Assembly: GCA_026874595.1 (NCBI GenBank)
Contig: CM049307.1
Span: 34,450,862-34,514,861 of the forward strand
Reading direction: 5' to 3'
Source of the DNA: Sipunculus nudus
Taxonomy: Eukaryota; Annelida; Sipuncula; Golfingiida; Sipunculidae
DNA: 64,000 nt
In this document: positions 52,339 through 63,200 of the stretch, in pieces
Layout: every line of letters starts with the position of its first letter
Numbering within the stretch: position 1 is the first letter of the stretch
Notes under the pieces: model-generated
The model's database searches: none
What the model was told of the DNA's origin: nothing
What the model saw: only the letters and a program-made list of their open reading frames with translations
Position numbers and translations under genes: made by a program

Positions 52339-52339
<1 letters not shown>

Positions 52340-52393
<54 letters not shown>
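52340..52393. repeat. TA microsatellite, followed by (AAT)n
   Basis: About 27 TA units then a short GATAATAATAATAATAAT tract, inside the Snail-like gene intron. Confidence 0.9.
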
Positions 52394-52395
<2 letters not shown>

Positions 52396-54003
52396 GATAA
52401 TAATAATAATAATACAGTGAATATATGAAATAAAGAAGTACACGTTTTTTCATAAACCTATTATCTGTAGTAAATACGTGTAATTCCTTATGCATCCAAC
52501 AATAATTTCATAAATTCACTGAAAATTCTAGGAAATAAATGTATCTCCTAAAATTAAGGAAATTTCACACATTTATTGTTATGAAAAGCATTGATAATAA
52601 TTGTTTTCTTAGCATATTTATTTACCTATATCGTTAGAATACATGTTAACATGACCTGGGCAGTTGTGCACATGCATCATCATCAACATATCTCTAAATA
52701 TTCTGAATGCATTATATACTTAGAGATGTTTTAAGAATAAGATATTTCGTCGTATTATTATTATTTTAACATAATACACACAATAATATGTATAAATTCG
52801 TCAGTGAAATAAGCTTCTTTGCAAGCAGATAACAGCCCTTTAAGCCCCTATAAAATTCTCGCTCTTTGGACTGGACATTTATAGTATTCAGCTGCTAATT
52901 TACATCATCAAGGAGGATGAAGTATTTAGCGATATGTACATGTTATAGGTTCTGATAGAAGGTCTCATCAGTGTCGTCTGAAGACATTAAAGTAGAAGAT
53001 GCTAAGATTAATTCAAACTGGTGTCCATCTTGCATGCCCCCATTTTTTAGTTTAAATTAATAATCTATAATATGCTCAGTATTTTGTATATTTATATATG
53101 ATTAATCGGATAAGGCGATTCATTTTCTATATCAAAACCTGGAATGCGTTACGGAACAGCTGGGAAGGGGGGGGGGGGGGGCAAGGAGTGCTTATACATA
53201 TAAAAATATTTTAAATATAATATATTATTATATAATATCAGCTTACTTCAATATCCTTAAAAAGTATCATTTTAAGACTGAAAACATGCATGAGCAACAG
53301 TTTGTTACCTGGAGATAAGGCGGACAGTAATGACACTTAAATTTAACATATGACTGCTCTTTCCCTATTTCTATATCTTCTTATGCTTTAGTTTAAATTT
53401 CTTAGACTCATTCTATATTATTGTCTGGAATGCCCCCCCCCCCCTTACATCAATATTACATGCAAAGTCAGCAACCCCTGGATGTGCCCTTTTATGTCCA
53501 TGTTTGAGCAAGTACAAGTATCAAAATTATTGGTCAGTAAGTTAGTTCCAAACATGGTCTGTCAACAAAGTGTCACTGTCACCATGGTTCCAGTCAGGGA
53601 GTAAATACTTTAAAAATTATTGAACCCTTACTCCCTTAGCCTAGATCTACGTTTGTTACAAGTTAAAATCTCTGTGAATGTGTGATTACAGGCTATATAA
53701 TATTAATAATTTTAATATATAGTCTTTTATAGATCTATATATAGTACTATATATATATATATATATCGATCACTATAAGGTTTACAATACGAAATCGCCT
53801 TGCAGTACAGATAACTTTGTTTTGCCATAGTTTGGTAATTACATAGTATTTGCAATTGTGTGGCTTATACAAATAGGATAAGTTTACTTGTTTACTGAAT
53901 GCTTTATACACATATCACTAATTGACTTAGTCATAACATATGACCAGCCAGGAAATAGGCGGCGCCACTGAGAGAAGCCTGGCTTACCGAGCATTTTACT
54001 CAC

Positions 54004-54073
54004 CGTGCCCATGGTGCCCCCAGAAATCCCCACGTCTGTACCCTCTCACGGCATCTATGAAACAGCGTGGCAT
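54004..54073 (-). CDS. SNAG/Snail-like zinc-finger gene, exon 1 (SNAG domain)
   Basis: This short exon supplies the true N-terminus of the zinc-finger gene whose main exon is at 47048-48447. It encodes MPRCFIDAVRGYRRG followed by DFWGHHGH. The opening M-P-R-x-F matches the SNAG motif of Snail, Scratch, Gfi1, Ovol and Insm proteins, which binds LSD1/CoREST-type corepressors. The usual L-V-K after the phenylalanine is replaced by I-D-A. The ATG has A at -3, and an in-frame TAA lies seven codons upstream (54092-54094), so this start is well fixed. The exon ends in a GTGAGT donor starting at 54003 and leaves one base (phase 1), which joins the acceptor at 48448-48450 and keeps the reading frame exactly. 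A one-exon prediction starting at 48430 would miss this domain. Confidence 0.82.
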
Positions 54074-54260
54074 CTTTGGTAGTATCCAGATTTACAGACG
54101 ACCTACGGCCACACGTTTTGTAGTATTCACAATCAGCGAAGTGTAAAGATGGATATTTGGCTCAGCTGATAACGCGCACTTGGCAGTTGAAAAAGCGCGA
54201 GCGCGTCTGTTTCAGCAGACGTCATAAAGGTCACGTGATACAATATACGCACGCGCACCT
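54074..54260 (-). promoter_or_regulatory. Putative promoter/5' UTR of the SNAG/Snail-like gene with CRE-like and E-box motifs
   Basis: Immediately upstream of the SNAG exon lies a CpG-containing stretch that differs from its AT-rich surroundings. It includes GACGTCAT (54219-54226), seven of eight bases of a CRE, and CACGTG (54232-54237), a canonical E-box, six bases apart. A GC-rich patch GCGCGAGCGCG is at about 54195-54205. Such motif pairs are typical of metazoan promoters. Function is inferred from position only. Confidence 0.4.
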
Positions 54261-55020
54261 GCTAGGGATCTCAGTAATAGGAAATTTATTAATTAATCAA
54301 ATATTTTTAACCATTTGCATACCTTAAACAAAATCAAAACGTTTGATAGTCTATGGATGATAAAAAACAAAGGTTAAATTACTTTTGGAAGTCTAAATTT
54401 CGCGTGACCGGTGGAATGGCCAACTGGCAACGTTTGATGCTGGTTAAACACATTTAAAGTCAACAACTTTATTCATTTTAATACTTTTTTCATTCTATAT
54501 TGGTAGTATTTAGCTAAACATTCGTCCTGATACATACCATTTAAATGTCCTATTTCTAAAAGATGAATAAAATATTCTCTTTAGTGATTTTAATGCTTTG
54601 ATTCTTTGATATTTTTGGTGATATTTTAACAGGTGCGATGTTTCGCCGTTAGTCTTGCCGTTCACCCAGCGCGGCGAGAACGAGAACCCAGAAACGGTAC
54701 AACTTGTGTATTAAACTATTATATTCCGATGAGAGCCTGGTAGGCCTGGAGAGCATAAGTAGGTGTTCAATCTAAGGTATTCTGTTATACAACTTTGAAT
54801 ACTTGTGTTCTTGGTCGCGTCATTAAAGTAAAATGCCACATGTTTCCCATTTATCGCCCGGCCCCGTAATGTAAACATCTGCCTCTGTCACCTTGACACC
54901 CAACCTCCACGAAATTCCTCAAGTGAACTCAATAGATCTCATGACTGGAGAATGCCTGACATTGTGCTTAATTCTCACATTACCTTATTAACACAGCAGG
55001 GTCATTTATAATCAGTCCGG
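54261..55020. other. Non-repetitive region upstream of the Snail-like gene
   Basis: No repeat and no convincing exon. Compositionally mixed, with CpG-containing patches near 54630-54700 and 54850-54880. It may hold regulatory DNA for the Snail-like gene. Confidence 0.4.
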
Positions 55021-55272
55021 TTACTTATGTATCATGATGAGTATGTTAATATAAAACCACGACTGTGAAGTTCGACGGACGTCCGACGTCCATTTTTCGT
55101 GAAAATGCTCCGTGAATGCCTGCTCTTCCTCCGCTTTTAGCCGGAAACATATTTCCCTAACCAGCCTTCTGTTCACCGCTTTGCAGTGTATTTCGCTGAT
55201 CATCGCTGCCCTCAAAGCTTCGTCAAGATCATGTATATCAAACGGTGCCAATACACGCTTTCTAATAGACAA
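55021..55272 (-). CDS. Unidentified reading frame, possible exon or gene relic
   Basis: An 83-codon frame on the minus strand has coding-like character in its first 70 codons, with charged, helical-looking sequence such as LDEALRAAMISEIHCKAVNR and RLKAEEEQAFTEHFHEKW. The tail (FYINILIMIHK) looks non-coding. The first in-frame ATG is about 24 codons in. An in-frame stop lies just upstream, and a weak acceptor-like CTATTAG precedes the coding-looking part. I do not recognise the family. It ends about 25 bases from the edge of the satellite array, so it may be an exon or fragment cut by the array's expansion. It could also be chance: no convincing donor follows it. Confidence 0.3.
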   Translation of the reverse strand: MSIRKRVLAPFDIHDLDEALRAAMISEIHCKAVNRRLVREICFRLKAEEEQAFTEHFHEKWTSDVRRTSQSWFYINILIMIHK

Positions 55273-55298
55273 ATTTCACTATTAATAATACTAATAAT

Positions 55299-58200
55299 GC
55301 GACTATTATTCTTTTTTTTCTAAATCTGCTTGATATAAAAAATGTTATAAAATTTTAAATACGCTAAACAACCCATCAAGTTTGGTATCAACGGAAAGTA
55401 CTTTTCACAGGTAGTCGCATGGTATGAATTTTAGAGTGGCACAAGTGAGCGTTTTAGAGAAGTCAAATACGACTTTTATTCAATTTTATTTTAATTTAGC
55501 GTGAATTTTAAAGTGTTATAAAATTTTAATTACGCTAAACAACCCATTAAGTATGGTATGAACGGAAAGTACTTTTTACTGGTAGTCACATGGTATGAAA
55601 TTTAGAGTGGCACAAGTGAGCGTTTTAGAGCAATTAAATACGACTTTTATTTAATTTTATTTTAATTTAGCGTGAATTTTAAAGTGATATAAAATTTTAA
55701 TTACGCTAAACAACCCATCAAGTTTGGTATCAACGGAAAGTACTTTTAACAGGTAGTCACATGGTATGAATTTTAGAGTGGCACAAGTGAGCGTTTTAGA
55801 GCAGTCAAGTACGACCTTTATTCAAATTTTTTAATTTAGCGTGAATTTTAAAGTATTATACATCTTTAAATACGCTAAACAACCCATCAAGTTTGGTATC
55901 AACGGAAAGGACTTTTTACTGGTATTCACATGGTGTGAATTTTAGAGTGGCACAAGTATGCGTTTAAGAGCAGTCAGATACGACTATTATTCATTTTTTT
56001 TTTTTTTAATTTAGCGTGAATTTTAAAGTGTTATTATTTTTAAATACGCTAAACAACCCATCAAGTTTGGTATAAACGGAAAGAACTTTTTACTGGTATT
56101 CACATGGTATGAATTTTAGAGTGGCACAAGTGAGCGTTTTTGAGCAGTCAAGTACGACTGTTATTATTTTTTTTTAATTTAGCGTGAATTTTAAAGTGTT
56201 ATACATCTTTAAATACGCTAAACAACCCATCAAGTTTGGTATCAACGGAAAGGACTTTTTACTGGTATTCACATGGTATGAATTTTAGAGTGGCACAAGT
56301 GGGTGATTTAGAGCAGTCAAATACGACTATTATTCATTTTTTTTTTAATTTAGCGTGAATTTTAAAGTGATATAAAATTTTAATTACGCTAAACAACCCA
56401 TCAAGTTTGGTATCAACGGAAAGAACTTTTCACTGGTAGTCTTATGGTTTGAATTTTAGAGTGGCACAAGTGAGCGTTTTAGAGCAGTCAAGTACGACTT
56501 TTATTCAAATTTTTTTATTTAGCGTGAATTTTAAAGTATTATACATCTTTAAATACGCTAAACAACCCATCAAGTTTGGTATCAACGGAAAGGACTTTTC
56601 ACTGGTATTCACATGGTATGAATTTTAGAGTGGCACAAGTGTGCGTTTCAGAGCAGTCAGATACGACTATTATTCATTTTTTTTAAAATTTACCGTGAAT
56701 TTTAAAGTGTTATTAATCTTAAAATACGCTAAACAACCCATCACGTTTGGTATAAACGGAAAGGACTTTTCACTGGTATTCACATGGTATGAATTTTAGA
56801 GTGGCACAAGTGTGCGTTTCAGAGCAGTCAGATACGACTATTATTCATTTTTTTTAAAATTTACCGTGAATTTTAAAGTGTTATTAATCTTAAAATACGC
56901 TAAACAACCCATCACGTTTGGTATAAACGGAAAGAACTTTTCACTGGTAGTCACATGGTATGAATTTTAGAGTGGCACAAGAGACCGTTTTAGAGCAGTC
57001 CGGTACGACTATTATTCATTTTTTTTAATTTAGCGTGAATTTTAAAGTGTTATCAAATTTTAATTACGTTAAACAACCCATCACGTTTGGTATCATTGGA
57101 AAGGACTTTTTAGTGGTATTCACATGGTATGAATTTTAGAGTGGCACAAGTGAGCGTTTTAGAGCAGTCAGATACTACTATTATTCATTTTTTTTAATTT
57201 AGCGTGAATTTGAAAGTGTTATTAATCTTTAAATACGCTAAACAACCCATCAAGTTTGGTATAAATGGAAAGAACTTTTTACTGGTAGTCACATGGTATG
57301 AATTTTAGAGTGGCACAAGTGACCGTTTTAGAGCAGTCAAGTACGACTTTTATTCAATTTTTTTAATTTAGCGTGAATTTTAAAGTATTATACATCTTTA
57401 AATACGCTAAACAACCCATCAAGTTTGGTATAAACGGAAAGAACTTTTCACAGGTAGTCGCATGGTATGAATTTTAGAGTGGCACAAGTGAGCGTTTTAG
57501 AGCAGTCAAGTACGACTTTTATTCCAATTTTTTTAATTTAGCGTGAATTTTAAAGTATTATACATCTTTAAATACGCTAAACAACCCATCAAGTTTGGTA
57601 TCAACGGAAAGTTACTTTTCACAGGTAGTCGCATGGTATGAATTTTAGAGTGGCACAAGTGAGCGTTTTAGAGAAGTCAAATACGACTTTTATTCAATTT
57701 TATTTTAATTTAGCGTGAATTTTAAAGTGTTATAAAATTTTAATTACGCTAAACAACCCATTAAGTATGGTATGAACGGAAATTACTTTTTACTGCTAGT
57801 CACATGGTATGAAATTTAGAGTGGCACAAGTGAGCGTTTTAGAGCAATTAAATACGACTTTTATTTAATTTTATTTTAATTTAGCGTGAATTTTAAAGTG
57901 ATATAAAATTTTAATTACGCTAAACAACCCATCAAGTTTGGTATCAACGGAAAGTACTTTTAACAGGTAGTCACATGGTATGAATTTTAGAGTGGCACAA
58001 ATGAGCGTTTTAGAGCAGTCAAGTACGACCTTTATTCAAATTTTTTAATTTAGCGTGAATTTTAAAGTATTATACATCTTTAAATACGCTAAACAACCCA
58101 TCAAGTTTGGTATCAACGGAAAGGACTTTTTACTGGTATTCACAAGGTATGAATTTTAGAGTGGCACAAGTATGCGTTTAAGAGCAGTCAGATACGACTA

Positions 58201-60210
58201 TTATTCATTTTTTTTAATTTAGCGTGAATTTTAAAGTGTTATTAATTTTTAAATACGCTAAACAACCCATCAAGTTTGGTATAAACGGAAAGAACTTTTT
58301 ACTGGTATTCACATGGTATGAATTTTAGAGTGGCACAAGTATGCGTTTAAGAGCAGTCAGATACGACTATTATTCATTTTTTTTTTTAATTTAGCGTGAA
58401 TTTTAAAGTATTATACATCTTTAAATACGCTAAACAATCCATCAAGTTTGGTATCAACGGAAAGGACTTTTCACTGGTATTCACATGGTATGAATTTTAG
58501 AGTGGCACAAGTGTGCGTTTCAGAGCAGTCAGATACGACTATTATTCATTTTTTTTAAAATTTACCGTGTATTTTAAAGTGTTATTAATCTTTAAATACG
58601 CTAAACAACCCAGCACGTTTGGTATAAACGGAAAGAACTTTTTACTGGTAGTCACATGGTATGAATTTTAGAGTGGCACAAGAGACCGTTTTAGAGCAGT
58701 CAGGTACGACTATTATTCATTTTTTTTAATTTAGCGTGAATTTTAAAGTGTTATCAAATTTTAATTACGTTAAACAACCCATCACGTTTGGTATCAACGG
58801 AAAGGACTTTTTAGTGGTATTCACATGGTATGAATTTTAGAGTGGCACAAGTGAGCGTTTTAGAGCAGTCAGATACTACTATTATTCATTTTTATTTTAA
58901 TTTAGCGTGAATTTTAAAGTGTTATAAAATTTTAATTACGCTAAACAACCCATTAAGTATGGTATGAACGGAAAGTACTTTTTACTGCTAGTCACATGGT
59001 ATGAAATTTAGAGTGGCACAAGTGAGCGTTTTAGAGCAATTAAATACGACTTTTATTTAATTTTATTTTAATTTAGCGTGAATTTTAAAGTGATATAAAA
59101 TTTTAATTACGCTAAACAACCCATCAAGTTTGGTATCAACGGAAAGTACTTTTAACAGGTAGTCACATGGTATGAATTTTAGAGTGGCACAAATGAGCGT
59201 TTTAGAGCAGTCAAGTACGACCTTTATTCAAATTTTTTAATTTAGCGTGAATTTTAAAGTATTATACATCTTTAAATACGCTAAACAACCCATCAAGTTT
59301 GGTATCAAGGGAAAGGACTTTTTACTGGTATTCACAAGGTATGAATTTTAGAGTGGCACAAGTATGCGTTTAAGAGCAGTCAGATACGACTATTATTCAT
59401 TTTTTTTTAATTTAGCGTGAATTTTAAAGTGTTATTAAATTTTAAATACGCTAAACAACCCATCAAGTTTGGTATAAACGGAAAGAACTTTTTACTGGTA
59501 TTCACATGGTATGAATTTTAGAGTGGCACAAGTGAGCGTTTTAGAGCAGTCAAGTACGACTGTTATTAATTTTTTTTAATCTAGCGTGAATTTTAAAGTA
59601 TTATACATCTTTAAATACGCTAAACAACCCATCAAGTTTGGTATCAACGGAAAGGACTTTTTACTGGTATTCACATGGTATGAATTTTAGAGTGGCACAA
59701 GTGAGTGTTTTAGAGCAGTCAAATACGACTATTATTCATTTTTATTTTAATTTAGCGTGAATTTTAAAGTGATATAAAATTTTAATTACGCTAAACAACC
59801 AATCAAGTTTGGTATCAACGGAAAGAACTTTTCACTGGTAGTCTTATGGTATGAATTTTAGAGTGGCACAAGTGAGCGTTTTAGAGCAGTCAAGTACGAC
59901 TTTTATTCAAATTTTTTTATTTAGCGTGAATTTTAAAGTATTATACATCTTTAAATACGCTAAACAACCCATCAAGTTTGGTATCAACGGAAAGGACTTT
60001 TCACTGGTATTCACATGGTATGAATTTTAGAGTGGCACAAGTGTGCGTTTCAGAGCTGTCAGATACGACTATTATTCATTTTTTTTTAAATTTACCGTGA
60101 ATTTTAAAGTGTTATTAATCTTTAAATACGCTAAACAACCCAGCACGTTTGGTATAAACGGAAAGAACTTTTTACTGGTAGTCACATGGTATAAAAATTA
60201 GAGTGGCACA
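55299..60210. repeat. Satellite subfamily 1 (with intact inverted repeat)
   Basis: Monomers here typically carry TTTAGCGTGAATTTTAAAG and CGCTAAACAACCC, GGTATGAATTTTAGAG and a variable T-run. The arms TTTAGCGT and ACGCTAAA face each other across about 30 AT-rich bases. Rare variants recur together: CCCATTAAGTATGG at 55543, 57757 and 58949, spacings of 2214 and 1192 bases, that is 13 and 7 monomers. This points to segmental duplication of multi-monomer blocks. A few monomers (about 56690, 56870, 58560, 60095) already show TTTACCGTG and a broken left arm. Confidence 0.8.
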
Positions 60211-63200
60211 TGTGAGCGTTTTAGAGCAGCCTGATACGACTATTATTCATTTTTTTTTTATTTCCCGTGGATTTTAAAGTGTTATATATATTTAAATACG
60301 CTTAACAACTCATCAAGTTTGGTACCAACGGAAAGTACTTTTCACTGGTAGTCACGTGGTATAAAAATTAGAGTGGCACAAGTGAGCGTTTTAGAGCAGT
60401 AAGATACGACAATTATTCAATTTTTTTTTTCAATTTCGCGTTGATTTTAAAGTGTTATATATATTTAAATGCGCTTAACAGCTCATCAAGTTTGGTATCA
60501 ACGGAAAGTACTTTTCACTGGTAGTCACATGGTATAAAAATTAGAGTGGCACAAGTGTGCGTTTCAGAGCTGTCAGATACGACTATTATTCATTTTTTTA
60601 AAATTTCTCTTGGATTTAAAAGTGTTTTATATTTTTAAAATACGCTAAACAACCCATCAAGTTTGGTATCAACGGAAAGTACTTTTCACTTGTAGTCCCA
60701 TGGTATATAAATTAGAGTGGCACAAGTGAGCGTTTTAGAGCAGGCGGATACGAATAATATTCAATTTTTTTCAATTTCGCGTTGATTTTAAAGTGTTATA
60801 TATATTTAAATACGCTTAACAACTCATCAAGTTTGGTACCAACGGAAAGTACTTTTCACTGGTAGTCACATGGTATAAAAATTAGAGTGGCACAAGTGAG
60901 CGTTTTAGAGCAGTCAGATACGACTATTATTCATTTTTTTAATTTCTCTTGGATTTTTAAGTGTTATATATTTTAAAATACGCTAAACAACCCATCAAGT
61001 TTGGGATCCACGGAAAGTACTTTTCACTGGTAGTCCCATGGTATAAAAAATAGAGTGGCACAAGAGAGCGTTTTAGAGCAGCCTGATACGACTATTATTC
61101 ATTTTTTTTAATTTCCTGTGGATTTTATAGTGTTATATATATTTAAATACGCTTAACAACTCATCAAGTTTGGTACCAACGGAAAGTACTTTTCACTGGT
61201 AGTCACATGGTATAAAAATTAGAGTGGCACAAGTGAGCGTTTTAGAGCAGTCAGATACGACTATTATTCATTTTTTTTAATTTCTCTTGGATTTAAAAGT
61301 GTTATATATATTTAAATACGCTTAACCTCCCATCAAGTTTGGTATCAACGGAAAGTACTTTTCACTGGTAGTCACATGGTATAAAAATTAGAGTGGCACA
61401 AGTGAGCGTTTTAGAGCAGTCAGATACGACTATTATTCATTTTTTTAAAATTTCTCTTGGATTTAAAAGTGTTTTATATTTTTAAAATACGCTAAACAAC
61501 CCATCAAGTTTGGTATCAACGGAAAGTACTTTTCACTGGTAGTCCCATGGTATATAAATTAGAGTGGCACAAGTGAGTGTTTTAGAGCAGGCGGATACGA
61601 CTAATATTCAATTTTTTTTCAATTTCGCGTTGATTTTAAAGTGTTATATATATTTAAATACGCTTAACAACTCATCAAGTTTGATACCAACGGAAAGTAC
61701 TTTTCACTGGTAGTCACATGGTATAAAAATTAGAGTGGCACAAGTGAGCGTTTTAGAGCAGTCAGATACGACTATTATTCATTTTTTTAATTTCTCTTGG
61801 ATTTTTAAGTGTTATATATTTTAAAATACGCTAAACAACCCATCAAGTTTGGTATCCACGGAAAGTACTTTTCACTGGTAGTCCCATGGTATAAAAAATA
61901 GAGTGGCACAAGAGAGCGTTTTAGAGCAGCCTGATACGACTATTATTCATTTTTTTTAATTTCCTGTGGATTTTAAAGTATTATACATCTTTAAATACGC
62001 TAAACAACCCATCAAGTTTGGTATAAACGGAAAGAACTTTTCACAGGTAGTCGCATGGTATGAATTTTAGAGTGGCACAAGTGAGCGTTTTAGAGCAGTC
62101 AAGTACGACTTTTATTCCAATTTTTTTAATTTAGCGTGAATTTTAAAGTATATACATCTTTAAATACGCTAAACAACCCATCAAGTTTGGTATCAACGGA
62201 AAGTACTTTTCACTGGTGGTCACATGGTATAAAAATCAGAGTGCTACAAGTGAGCGTTTTAGAGCAGTGGGATACGACTATTATTCATTTTTTTTAAATT
62301 TCTCTTGGATTTAAAAGTGTTATATATCTTTAAATACGCTAAACAACCCATCAAGTTTGGTATAAACGGAAAGTACTTTGCACTGGTAGTCCCATGGTAT
62401 ATAAATTAGAGTGGCACAAGTGAGCGTTTTAGAGCAGCCTGATACGACTGTTATTCATTTTTTTTTATTTCCCGTGGATTTTAAAGTGTTATATATATTT
62501 AAATACGCTTAACAACTCATCAAGTTTGGTACCAACGGAAAGTACTTTTCACTGGAAGTCACATGGTATAAAAATTAGAGTGGCACAAGTGAGCGTTTTA
62601 GAGCAGCCTGATACGACTATTATTCATTTTTTTTTTATTTCCCGTGGATTTTAAAGTGTTATATATATTAAAATACACTTAACAACTCATCAAGTTTGGT
62701 ACCAACGGAAAGTACTTTTCACTGGTAGTCACATGATATAAAAATTAGAGTGGCACAAGTGAGCGTTTTAGAGCAGTCAGATACGACTATTATTCATTTT
62801 TTTTAAATTTCTCTTGGATTTTAAAGTGTTATATATTTTAAAATATGCTAAACAACCCATCATTTTGGTATCAACAGAAAGTACTTTTCACTGGTAGTCC
62901 CATGGTATAAAAATTACAGTGGCACATGTGAGCGTTTTAGAGCAGCCTGATACGACTATTATTCATTTTTTTTAATTTCCCGTGGATTTTAAAGTGTTAT
63001 ATATATTTAAATACGCTTAACAACTCATCAAGTTTGGTACCAACGGAAAGTACTTTTCACTGGTAGTCACGTGGTATAAAAATTAGAGTGGCACAAGTGA
63101 GCGTTTTAGAGCAGTAAGATACGACAATTATTCAATTTTTTTTTCAATTTCGCGTTGATTTTAAAGTGTTATATATATTTAAATGCGCTTAACAGCTCAT

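Larger units (their letters stand above)
48448..54003 (-). other. Intron of the SNAG/Snail-like gene (about 5.56 kb)
   Basis: The minus-strand intron runs from the GTGAGT donor at 54003 to the AATTACAG acceptor ending at 48448. It is loaded with repeats: an A-family element copy (about 49057-50865), a foldback hairpin element (52017-52258), a TA microsatellite (52340-52393), a G-run (53167-53180) and a C-run (53431-53444). Stretches 50866-52016 and 52394-53940 are AT-rich and hold nothing I can name. No other coding exon was seen in it. Confidence 0.75.
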
